DNA from: UMGS1613 sp963616135
GTDB lineage: Bacteria > Bacillota_I > Bacilli_A > RF39 > UBA660
Assembly (NCBI GenBank): GCA_963616135.1
Contig: CAVEJT010000003.1
Coordinates: forward strand, 1-36,915
Length of the DNA: 36,915 bases
Reading direction: 5' to 3'
Part shown: positions 30,188-36,915 of the stretch, piece by piece
Layout of the letters: every line of letters starts with the position of its first letter
Numbering within the stretch: position 1 is the stretch's first letter
The notes under the pieces: model-generated
What the model was told of the DNA's origin: nothing
What the model saw: the letters and a program-made list of their open reading frames with translations, nothing else
The model's database searches: none
Program-made: the position numbers and the translations under genes

Positions 30188-32396
30188 TATTACTCTCCTT
30201 TATATAATTCTTGACAATTTTAATAATTCTATTTAATTCATTCATCAAACTATCATAATTATTTTTTATATACTCTATATTATCTTCCTTACTTTTAATC
30301 TCGTGATTATATGAAAGTTGTGCTAACTTTTTGAACCCTAAATACTTACTATCACTTTTTAATGCATGAACAAGTATAGCATAATTCTTAGTATCAGAAG
30401 ACTCCATATATTCTTTCATTTTAGGTATTCTAGTTTCACACTCATTTAGAAAATCTTTTAATGTAACATTGTACATATCTATATCTCCTAAAAGTTCTAT
30501 AGAACCTTTAACATCTATTCCTTTATCTTCTAAATATGTAGTATCATATACTATTTTATTTTTACTTTGAGATATATCAGTTTTAACATCTACTTTTAAA
30601 TATTTTACAAGTATTTTATTCAATGTATGTTTATCTATAGGTTTTGATAAATACTCATTAAATCCTACTTCTATATATTTATTAGCTTTACCATTAATCG
30701 CATCTGCTGTTAAAGCTACTACTGGTATATTAAACCCATCCAATTCTTTTAATTTCTTTAAAGTTTCAACTCCACCCATTTTAGGCATCATTATATCTAA
30801 AAAAATTATATCATAAGTAACATTACTTTTTATTTTATCTAATAATTCAAATCCACTACCTAATGTTTCTATATCAGTATTATATTCACCAAACAATCTT
30901 TTAGCAACCTTCAAATTTAATGCATTATCATCTACTACAACTATTTTATTTTTACTTAAATCTAATACTTCTTCATGTTCTTCTTCTTTTTCTAACTTAG
31001 TATTTCTTATTTCTTGGGATAAATAAATAATAAAGGTAGAACCTTCTCCATAAGTACTATTGACTATTATCTTTCCACCCATCATTTCAACTAATCTTTT
31101 AGTAATTGCAAGTCCTAGTCCAGTACCTTCTATTGTAGTATTTTTATCCTCATCAAGTCTTTGAAACTTATCAAACAACTTATCCATTTGTTCTTTTTTT
31201 ATTCCTCTACCCGTATCTTTTATAGTTATAATAAGATTACTTTTCATGTTTTCATTAACACACTTAACATCAAAATCTATATATCCTTGCTTAGTATACT
31301 TTGCAGCATTAGTTAAAATATTAGTTATAACTTGCTTTACTTTACCTGCATCACCATATAAAACAGGAGGAATATCAGGAGCAAAATTACATCTAAGTTC
31401 AATAGGTTTTTCTTCAATACGAGGCAATATAAGTTTAGATAAATTTTCGAGAATTTCACTTAAATTATATTCAGTATTAACAATCTCCATTTTATCTGCT
31501 TCTATCTTGCTTATATCTAGTATTCCATTTACTATTTCAAGTAAATTTTTAGAAGCCATTATTATATCTTTAGCATCTTCCTTAGCTTCATCTAATGTTT
31601 TAGCAGTATCAATACATTCACTAAACCCAACTATAGCATTTAAAGGTGTTCTTATTTCATGAGACATACTACTTAAAAAATCTGTTTTAGCACGGTTGGC
31701 TTTCTCTGCTTGATCTTTAGCAAGTTCTAATTGGTTTAACATTTTTAAATCAGGATTTTCAATTGTAAAATACATAATAGTACATATAAAAGTTTCTATA
31801 TAAGTTAATAGCAAAATTTGTGGATAGAAAAATTGAACAAACATAGCTACACCACCCACTACCAAGAAAGCAAAAACTGGAATAAATTTTGTATCTTTTA
31901 TTTTTTTGAAATTCTTAAATAAATAAAATACTATAAATGTAATAGCAATGGTTGAAACCAAATATGTAAAATATACACTAGGTCCTGCTGTATATCTAAT
32001 TAAAAAATCTTTTGTTACAACTAAATTAATATCTAAAGCAGCAAGAATAATTGTAATTAAAACATAATAAACGGTAAACATAACCATTCTTTTTTTTATA
32101 ATTTTATTGTCATTTTTAATCATACTAAAAACATAGTATGCAAACGTTGAAATCCATAAAATAAGATAAAATAAATATGATTTATATATTAATTTACTTA
32201 TAATAGGAAATTCATTATATATATTAGAAGCTGGCGTACATAACAGTTCAATAATTAAACCGAAAAAATTCGATATTAAAAGCATTTCATATATCTTGGT
32301 TTCTTTATTTTTTACATGTCCCTTTTTATAAAATAATATTAACAATAATACACTAAAAGGAATAGCACATATTGGAAAAAATATTCCAGTCCCCAC
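30162..32396 (-). CDS. Hybrid sensor histidine kinase with REC and Hpt domains
   Basis: 744 aa with about seven N-terminal membrane helices (residues 5-215), a short coiled coil, HisKA with MSHEIRTPLNAIVGF (His 246), HATPase_c with N box TNILTNAAKYT, G1 DTGRGI and G2 GTGLGLAI, a receiver with FLDIMMPKMGG (Asp 534), and a C-terminal Hpt with LVHALKSDSKYLG (His 677). The membrane sensor has no recognised ligand domain. The open frame reaches 32444, but a TATAAT box (32419-32424) lies inside that extension. GAGATGAT precedes the GTG at 32396 by three bases, so I chose the GTG. Such hybrid kinases are uncommon in small low-GC genomes. Confidence 0.9.
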   Translation of the reverse strand: MGTGIFFPICAIPFSVLLLILFYKKGHVKNKETKIYEMLLISNFFGLIIELLCTPASNIYNEFPIISKLIYKSYLFYLILWISTFAYYVFSMIKNDNKIIKKRMVMFTVYYVLITIILAALDINLVVTKDFLIRYTAGPSVYFTYLVSTIAITFIVFYLFKNFKKIKDTKFIPVFAFLVVGGVAMFVQFFYPQILLLTYIETFICTIMYFTIENPDLKMLNQLELAKDQAEKANRAKTDFLSSMSHEIRTPLNAIVGFSECIDTAKTLDEAKEDAKDIIMASKNLLEIVNGILDISKIEADKMEIVNTEYNLSEILENLSKLILPRIEEKPIELRCNFAPDIPPVLYGDAGKVKQVITNILTNAAKYTKQGYIDFDVKCVNENMKSNLIITIKDTGRGIKKEQMDKLFDKFQRLDEDKNTTIEGTGLGLAITKRLVEMMGGKIIVNSTYGEGSTFIIYLSQEIRNTKLEKEEEHEEVLDLSKNKIVVVDDNALNLKVAKRLFGEYNTDIETLGSGFELLDKIKSNVTYDIIFLDIMMPKMGGVETLKKLKELDGFNIPVVALTADAINGKANKYIEVGFNEYLSKPIDKHTLNKILVKYLKVDVKTDISQSKNKIVYDTTYLEDKGIDVKGSIELLGDIDMYNVTLKDFLNECETRIPKMKEYMESSDTKNYAILVHALKSDSKYLGFKKLAQLSYNHEIKSKEDNIEYIKNNYDSLMNELNRIIKIVKNYIKESNNEKDISSR

Positions 32397-32418
32397 ACAA
32401 TCATCTCTTTTCTTTACT

Positions 32419-32424
32419 ATTATA
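32419..32424 (-). promoter_or_regulatory. -10 box of the hybrid kinase gene
   Basis: Minus strand TATAAT, 22 bases before the chosen GTG; no clear -35. Supports the shorter coding region. Confidence 0.5.
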
Positions 32425-32442
32425 CTATAATCAGTATAACAC

Positions 32443-32471
32443 AAAAAAAAGAATAAGTGAATTATTCTTTT
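32443..32471 (-). terminator. Terminator of the AMP-forming ligase gene
   Basis: Minus strand AAAAGAATAA pairs perfectly with TTATTCTTTT around TTCAC, followed by more T. Overlaps the stop codon. Confidence 0.88.
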
Positions 32472-34228
32472 ACTATTTTTTTTACTTTACTTATATCTTT
32501 AGATTTTTGTTGTGCCAATTGTTCTAATTTTGTGTAATCAACCTTTTCAGTACCACTACGACGTGGAAGAGAATCAACAAATTCTATATAAGTTGGTATT
32601 TCATACCATTTTAATTGCTCATACTCACCTGAAAAATTACGTATTGGTTGATTAAATAAATCAATTAATTTTTCTTTTGTTTCAGATTTATCAAGTGAAT
32701 TATCCTTAAGAACAATATAAGCTTTATTGACGTATAACATGTCATCATCTGGCACTTTAACAACTGCACAATCATTTACAAAATCAATATTCGAAATAAT
32801 TGATTGAACATGGTCACAATAAACTTTATTTAAAGTTGAAATTATATAAAATCTAGAATCTCTACCAGTTAGAGTAAAATAACCATCTTTATCAATAAAT
32901 CCAATTGTTCCTGTTTTAAAAAACTCTTTACCATTTTTTTCAAACTTAGCTTTTTTTGTAAATTCTGGGTTTTTATAATACTCTTTAAAAACATGTTTTC
33001 CTGAAACACATAACAATCCCTCTTCATTATATTTTTTTTCTTCAAGAGTATCAGGATCAACTATTATAGCTTCAGTTCCAACAAGCACTTTTCCAGCTGT
33101 TTCCGGTCTAATTTTTATTCCGGTTGGATTTGTACCACAACTTACTGTTTCTGCATTTCCAGATCCGTTTCCAATTTCAACATTATTTGCGCCATGCTTT
33201 TTAAAAAACTCTTTACCTCTGGCTGAATGATTTGGTGTTAAAAAATCTCCACCTGATATATATGTTGTTATAGATGACAAATCTTGCCCTGGATTAACAT
33301 TTTTCATTATAAGATCTAATAGTGCTGGGCTTCCAAAAATTATATTTGGTTTTTTATTTAAATAATAACAAATTGTATCTTTTGAAATATTTGGAGCCAA
33401 AATTGCTGTTTTATTACTCATCAATGTCATTAATGTAGAAGTAGCAAAACCATATGGATAAGAGAATGGAACACAAACCAATGATCTATTTCCAATTAGA
33501 GATTTAGATTTACTAGAATTTTTTAAATATGTCGCTGCAGCTATAATATTTTCATTAGTTAAAACTACAGATTTTGGTTTTCCAGTAGAACCACTAGTAA
33601 ACAAAATTAAAGAATCACTTTTGCCTGAATTATGTGGCATTCCTTTTTTTTGATATTTTGATATATCTTTTAATGAATTGAAATCAAGAAAATAATCACT
33701 AGTTATTTTAACTTGAGTAGATTTTGATAACAAATTATTTGTTTGATTCTTTGATAAAGTTATTATATGGTTAATATTTGTATTATTTTTTATTTTAATA
33801 TTTTCATCCAGAGATTTATTATAATTAATAAATACTGGTGATTCAAATAAATTTAAATACTCCTCTATTTCCTCTTGAGGAGCAGCATAATTAAGAAAAG
33901 TCGTTATTGCTCCTATACGATTACAGGCTAAAAAAACTGCTACTGCTTGATAAAGATTAGGCATTGAAACAGATACTATTTGTCCTTTTTTTACCCCTAA
34001 TTCGCGTAACGCTTTAGAAATTATAATAGCATCATCAAAAAGTTCCTTATAATTAGCAGATAAATCTAAACAATCAATAGCTTCATTTCGTTTATAAAAT
34101 AGATTTAATGAATAAATTGCATTATACACACTAACATTTGGTATCATAGGTTTCTTTTCAAAATAATTATATCCCACATTTTGTGGTTTATCAATACTAG
34201 GATATCCTGTTAATTCTTTTTTACTCAT
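32462..34228 (-). CDS. AMP-forming acyl-CoA synthetase/ligase (ANL superfamily)
   Basis: Adenylating enzyme: it activates a carboxylic acid with ATP, probably giving an acyl-CoA. Motif A3 LILFTSGSTGKPKS, A5-like GNGSGNAETVS, A7-like TGTIGFIDKDGYFTLTGRDSRF, and A10 with a Lys in GTEKVDYTKL are visible. 588 aa, no carrier domain and no membrane segment. The acid substrate is not evident; the N-terminus (KPQNVGYNYFEKKPMIPNVSVY) differs from typical FadD. AAGGGGGG lies before the ATG. A single-gene unit with its own promoter and terminator. Confidence 0.85.
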   Translation of the reverse strand: MSKKELTGYPSIDKPQNVGYNYFEKKPMIPNVSVYNAIYSLNLFYKRNEAIDCLDLSANYKELFDDAIIISKALRELGVKKGQIVSVSMPNLYQAVAVFLACNRIGAITTFLNYAAPQEEIEEYLNLFESPVFINYNKSLDENIKIKNNTNINHIITLSKNQTNNLLSKSTQVKITSDYFLDFNSLKDISKYQKKGMPHNSGKSDSLILFTSGSTGKPKSVVLTNENIIAAATYLKNSSKSKSLIGNRSLVCVPFSYPYGFATSTLMTLMSNKTAILAPNISKDTICYYLNKKPNIIFGSPALLDLIMKNVNPGQDLSSITTYISGGDFLTPNHSARGKEFFKKHGANNVEIGNGSGNAETVSCGTNPTGIKIRPETAGKVLVGTEAIIVDPDTLEEKKYNEEGLLCVSGKHVFKEYYKNPEFTKKAKFEKNGKEFFKTGTIGFIDKDGYFTLTGRDSRFYIISTLNKVYCDHVQSIISNIDFVNDCAVVKVPDDDMLYVNKAYIVLKDNSLDKSETKEKLIDLFNQPIRNFSGEYEQLKWYEIPTYIEFVDSLPRRSGTEKVDYTKLEQLAQQKSKDISKVKKIVKE

Positions 34229-34266
34229 ATTTTTCCCCCCTTAAAAGTAATAAATTTTACATATTT

Positions 34267-34296
34267 ATTTTAACACATATTACATCCAAACTGCAA
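34267..34296 (-). promoter_or_regulatory. Promoter of the AMP-forming ligase
   Basis: Minus strand TTGCAG (34296-34291), 18 bases, TGT-TAAAAT (-10 at 34272-34267, extended). The rest of the 34229-34508 gap holds AT-rich inverted repeats upstream of this promoter and no gene that I can see. Confidence 0.6.
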
Positions 34297-34380
34297 CATA
34301 CATAAAATAAAAACTTATAAATAAGTATATAACTTTATCTATAAGTTAAGTCAAATTAAGTATTAGTTATATATACTTAA

Positions 34381-34404
34381 ACTTAATTATATAAATAATT
34401 AAGT
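34381..34404. repeat. Perfect 10-bp AT-rich inverted repeat in a non-coding gap
   Basis: ACTTAATTAT-ATAA-ATAATTAAGT is a perfect hairpin or cruciform without a T tract on either side, so it is not a terminator. It lies among several AAGTAT/ATACTT copies between about 34312 and 34432. Confidence 0.6.
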
Positions 34405-34508
34405 ATGAAATATAATAATACTTATTTATTATAAATCAAGTTTTTTGTTTGAAAATGTCATATTTATGTCTGAAACTGTACTAATAGTCCCATTTTAAAT
34501 AAATTTTA

Positions 34509-35342
34509 CTATAAATTTAAATTTTTTATTACATCTTCTCTTACTTCTTTTGATAATTTTCCGTTGTTTTCATCATCTGTTATCATAATTCCATCTTCTA
34601 CATATGCAGTCTCACCTTCTAATAACATATCTAAGGCATATTTATTAAGTGAAATATTTATAAAATCTTTTAAATCTTTTTTCTCTATCCATTTAACTAC
34701 ATGTTTTGCATCTTCTTCTTTTGTTATCTTATCACACTTATCTGTATTTAAATGTCCAAATACAATATCTAAATATGCATATCTATTAACACCTTTATAC
34801 CCTGCATAAAAATGGTTTACTACTTTAAAATTGCTGATAAAATCTATTGTAACATCAGAATATCCTGTTTCTTCATATATCTCTCTTATAGCTGCTTCAC
34901 GAGCGGTTTCTCCTTCTTCTATCCCTCCCATTACAAAGCTTTTACAATTTCTCCCTTTAGCATCTTCACATAAATAAGTATCGTTTTCATTATTTTTTAT
35001 AACAGCAACCACACTATATCTTACTTGAGTTTTAATATCTTCTCTTGGTGATTCTTCACCTTCTCCATAAAAGTAAGGCGCAACTACTTGCTTTAATTTC
35101 AAATTATTGTCTTTAGCATATTCATAATCCTTTTGATTATGTGATGGTATAAAAAATCTATTTTGTTTTTCATTCATATTTATTATATTTAATTTATCCC
35201 CTGTTAATGGATTTATTCCATATAAACTGTCATCAATATCACTACTGACAATACCTGTTGCTCCATAGATAAGCTCAGGCCTATCTATAGATACCTTTAC
35301 AATTTCATCATTACTCAACTTAACTTTTACTTCAAAATTCAT
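34509..35342 (-). CDS. NUDIX hydrolase inserted in a LeuRS CP1 editing-like domain
   Basis: A complete NUDIX box (GX5EX7REUXEEXGU) lies at residues 139-161: Gly 139, Glu 145, Arg 153-Glu 154, Glu 157-Glu 158, Gly 160. The flanks resemble the CP1 editing domain of leucyl-tRNA synthetase. These are VSIDRPELIYGAT (17-29, compare TTRPDT), INPLTGDKLNI (43-53), and IPSHNQKDYEYAKDNNLKLK (65-84, compare VPxHDxRDxEFAKK). AYVEDGIMITDDENNGKLS (246-264) resembles the synthetase strand after the domain. There is no HIGH/KMSKS core. Of the editing residues, the Asp of HDxRD is kept (Asp 72), while the first Asp is Asn and the Thr-rich site is altered. AAGGAGGT precedes the ATG; leader about 85 bases. Function unknown; possible trans-acting editing or nucleotide hydrolysis. 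Confidence 0.85.
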   Translation of the reverse strand: MNFEVKVKLSNDEIVKVSIDRPELIYGATGIVSSDIDDSLYGINPLTGDKLNIINMNEKQNRFFIPSHNQKDYEYAKDNNLKLKQVVAPYFYGEGEESPREDIKTQVRYSVVAVIKNNENDTYLCEDAKGRNCKSFVMGGIEEGETAREAAIREIYEETGYSDVTIDFISNFKVVNHFYAGYKGVNRYAYLDIVFGHLNTDKCDKITKEEDAKHVVKWIEKKDLKDFINISLNKYALDMLLEGETAYVEDGIMITDDENNGKLSKEVREDVIKNLNL

Positions 35343-35429
35343 ACTATACCTCCTTTTTATAAATAAGTTGCAATCTTAAATACATGATTACTTTCAAAGA
35401 CTATATTTTTCTTACAATCTTCTATTTAT

Positions 35430-35438
35430 ATTTTATCA
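35430..35438 (-). promoter_or_regulatory. Possible extended -10 promoter of the NUDIX gene
   Basis: Minus strand TGA-TAAAAT about 88 bases before the ATG; no -35 recognised. The leader shows no T-box or other riboswitch core that I can identify. Confidence 0.35.
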
Positions 35439-35463
35439 TAAATATATAAATGCGTATATCTTT

Positions 35464-36006
35464 TTAATTATTTAATTTCAATTCTTTTATTTTCATTATA
35501 TCTATTCCATAAATAGTCTTATATATACTCTCAACATCTAAAGTTGTTATTTTATCTTTATTTGGATTAATTTTATTTAAAACTTCTAATACGTCTTCAT
35601 TACTTTTTCCTTCTATTTCCATATACGTAGGAATTAAAGGCCATGTATCTATAGAAATTTCTACATTATCAATTAAATAAATTGTTCTTAAATTTTCTTG
35701 ATAATTTCTAAAATTATATCCTAGTTCATTTAGTATTAAATTAGTTTTATTAAAATCACTTACTTCTATTTCTAATTCTTTAGTACCATCTATTTTTTCA
35801 TTATCTATTACCTCTTTTATTGTAAGCGTTGTTATCTCTCCATTGGTTCTAAGTCTTATCCATTTATTACTTTGTTTGGGATTAAAATCATAAACTAATC
35901 TTTTTTGTAAATAATCCCCTTTTTTTATTGCACCCATCTTATTTAATTTATCTTCAATTTCTTTTCTTTCTATCTCTAAAATAGTCAATTTCTTTTCTAT
36001 ATTCAT
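35464..36006 (-). CDS. CYTH-domain protein (triphosphatase/adenylate cyclase class IV-like)
   Basis: The CYTH fold forms an eight-stranded tunnel that binds triphosphates. The N-terminal ExExK motif is EIERK in LTILEIERKEI, followed by KWIRLRTNG, TLTIKEV, KELEIEV and SIDTWPLIPTYMEIEG, in the usual order of charged strands. Members hydrolyse inorganic triphosphate or thiamine triphosphate, or make cAMP; which applies cannot be decided. 180 aa is typical. AGGAGG lies five bases before the ATG. It follows the helicase gene by 20 bases, so the two are likely cotranscribed. Confidence 0.88.
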   Translation of the reverse strand: MNIEKKLTILEIERKEIEDKLNKMGAIKKGDYLQKRLVYDFNPKQSNKWIRLRTNGEITTLTIKEVIDNEKIDGTKELEIEVSDFNKTNLILNELGYNFRNYQENLRTIYLIDNVEISIDTWPLIPTYMEIEGKSNEDVLEVLNKINPNKDKITTLDVESIYKTIYGIDIMKIKELKLNN

Positions 36007-36026
36007 AATACCTCCTATAAATAATA

Positions 36027-36915
36027 TTAAAATTTATAATTAATTAAAAACAACTTATGAAGAGCTCTTGTCTTTGAAACATATAACAATTTCATATCTA
36101 ATACACTAGACTTATCAAAATCATTTTCATTTATAATAATTACAGAATCAAATTCTAATCCCTTTGATAAATAACTAGGCATAATAGATATTGAACTATT
36201 ATAATTTAAATTATCTTTTGTTATCAAACTCATATCTATATTATTTTTTAATTCTTCATACATTTTATTTGCACCTTCTTGAGTTTTAGTAATTATAGCT
36301 ATTGTCTTATATTTATCTTTTATTGTATTAATTAATTCAATAATATTTTTATTATATTTTTCTACATTTTCTCCATGTCTTATTACTGGTATTGCTTTAT
36401 CTAATCCTAGTATTTCATTTATTTTATTTGCTTCATTCATAATTTCTATCGTAGTACGATAACTTTTATTTAATTTTAATATCTCAAAATTTTTGTAGAT
36501 TGATTTCAAACTTTCCCAATTAGATAAACTCCTATATGGATATAAACTTTGTGCTAAATCTCCATATATACTAAATGTTGAGTTTTTAAAAATTTTCTTT
36601 AAAACATAAAATGTAAATTCTCCATAATCTTGAGCTTCATCAATAACAATATGTTTAAAATTATAATATTCCTTACTACCATTTAATTTATATTTAATAT
36701 ACATTAAAGCTGGTATATCTTCTATGTTTATATTATTATTTTTAATATTCATAAAATCAAATTTTAACTTTCTTAAAATATCTATGTAACACTTTTTAGT
36801 TTTTGTATTAGTTATAGTAAAATATTTTTTTAAATTTATATTTATATTTGATTTAAATAGTTCTAAATCTTTTTGTTTAATATTATTGTTAATATATTTT
36901 CTTGCTATTGTATCT
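36027..36915 (-). CDS. helD: HelD-like UvrD/Rep-family helicase, C-terminal part (5' end outside window)
   Basis: The frame is open from the stop at 36027 through the window edge with no stop codon. The ATG at 36752 is therefore internal and this is a partial gene (about 296 codons seen). Superfamily 1 motifs are present in order: II HIVIDEAQDYGEF, III YGDLAQSLYPYR, IV LNKSYRTT, V-like SYLSKGLEFDSVII, and VI LLYVSKTRALHKLFLI. The 2A half resembles HelD, the helicase-like factor that frees stalled RNA polymerase in Firmicutes, more than UvrD/PcrA. The Walker A region lies outside the window, so the HelD assignment is not certain. Confidence 0.8.
   Translation of the reverse strand, partial: DTIARKYINNNIKQKDLELFKSNININLKKYFTITNTKTKKCYIDILRKLKFDFMNIKNNNINIEDIPALMYIKYKLNGSKEYYNFKHIVIDEAQDYGEFTFYVLKKIFKNSTFSIYGDLAQSLYPYRSLSNWESLKSIYKNFEILKLNKSYRTTIEIMNEANKINEILGLDKAIPVIRHGENVEKYNKNIIELINTIKDKYKTIAIITKTQEGANKMYEELKNNIDMSLITKDNLNYNSSISIMPSYLSKGLEFDSVIIINENDFDKSSVLDMKLLYVSKTRALHKLFLINYKF

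Noticed and set aside
32869..33060. Second minus-strand frame inside the ligase gene, as if frameshifted
   Set aside because: The main ligase frame is continuous with all motifs, so this is an alternate-frame shadow, not a frameshift.
35343..35430. Possible T-box or riboswitch in the leader of the NUDIX gene
   Set aside because: No T-box core (GGTGGNACCGCG-like), specifier hairpin or terminator/antiterminator pair can be seen.
36027..36752. A complete 241-residue helicase starting at the ATG at 36752
   Set aside because: The frame continues without a stop to the window edge and the protein lacks the N-terminal ATP-binding motif, so that ATG is internal to a longer gene.
1..36915. CRISPR array, insertion sequence or prophage
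   Set aside because: No regularly spaced repeats, transposase, integrase or phage structural genes were found in either strand.

Overview
The window is a strongly AT-rich stretch of a Gram-positive, low-GC chromosome. All but one protein gene and all five tRNA genes lie on the minus strand. TGA is used as a stop codon (for example in the TadB-like, SpoVAD and CdsA genes), so this is not the Mycoplasma code. A cotE homologue and a spoVAC-spoVAD-spoVAE operon mark an endospore former of the Bacilli. Together with a streamlined Tad locus and many lineage-specific hypothetical genes, this suggests an uncultured gut-type Bacilli/Mollicutes relative. That placement is inference, because the window contains no rRNA gene.

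Layout from left to right; nearly all transcription runs right to left. 1-890: one hypothetical gene with its own promoter and terminator. 946-8650: one long operon transcribed as two TadE-like pseudopilins, a CpaE/TadZ ATPase, the TadA ATPase, a TadB platform protein with Ig-like domains at its N-terminus, TadC, MurC and a membrane phosphodiester glycosidase. 8657-11845: a SpoU-type methyltransferase, RimM, TrmD and two hypothetical genes. 11862-13718: the spoVA operon behind a sigma-G-like promoter. 13719-15132: a type IV prepilin, tRNA-Lys and a DUF7666-type gene. 15672-18147: obgE and galE. 18175-19384: a possible ADP-ribosyltransferase-fold protein and a small helical protein. 19400-20766: tRNA-Gln/Thr, a gene that probably starts with ATT, and tRNA-Ile/Glu. 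20813-25819: an ABC exporter, rseP, cdsA, khpA and rpsP. 25839-27954: cotE and a zinc-ribbon membrane protein. 27963-32471: miaB, a DUF5661-type gene (the only plus-strand gene), a stand-alone receiver and a hybrid histidine kinase. 32462-36915: an AMP-forming ligase, a NUDIX protein embedded in what looks like a leucyl-tRNA synthetase editing domain, a CYTH protein and the end of a HelD-like helicase that runs off the window.

Themes. Envelope and surface functions (Tad, MurC, glycosidase, prepilin, CdsA, RseP, GalE), sporulation (SpoVA, CotE) and translation/RNA modification (TrmD, RimM, SpoU methylase, MiaB, S16, KhpA, tRNAs) dominate. Start sites were re-chosen in eleven genes because a Shine-Dalgarno or promoter sequence rules out the longest frame. 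Many ribosome sites use GGTGAT-type pairing rather than AGGAGG.

The most unusual item is the 277-residue protein at 34509-35342. Its two ends resemble the CP1 editing domain of leucyl-tRNA synthetase and a complete NUDIX box sits in the middle, with no synthetase catalytic core. Other notable points are the Ig-TadB fusion, a tRNA-Thr whose near-universal G19-C56 pair appears replaced by A19-U56, the probable ATT start codon, and the sigma-G-like promoter before spoVAC.
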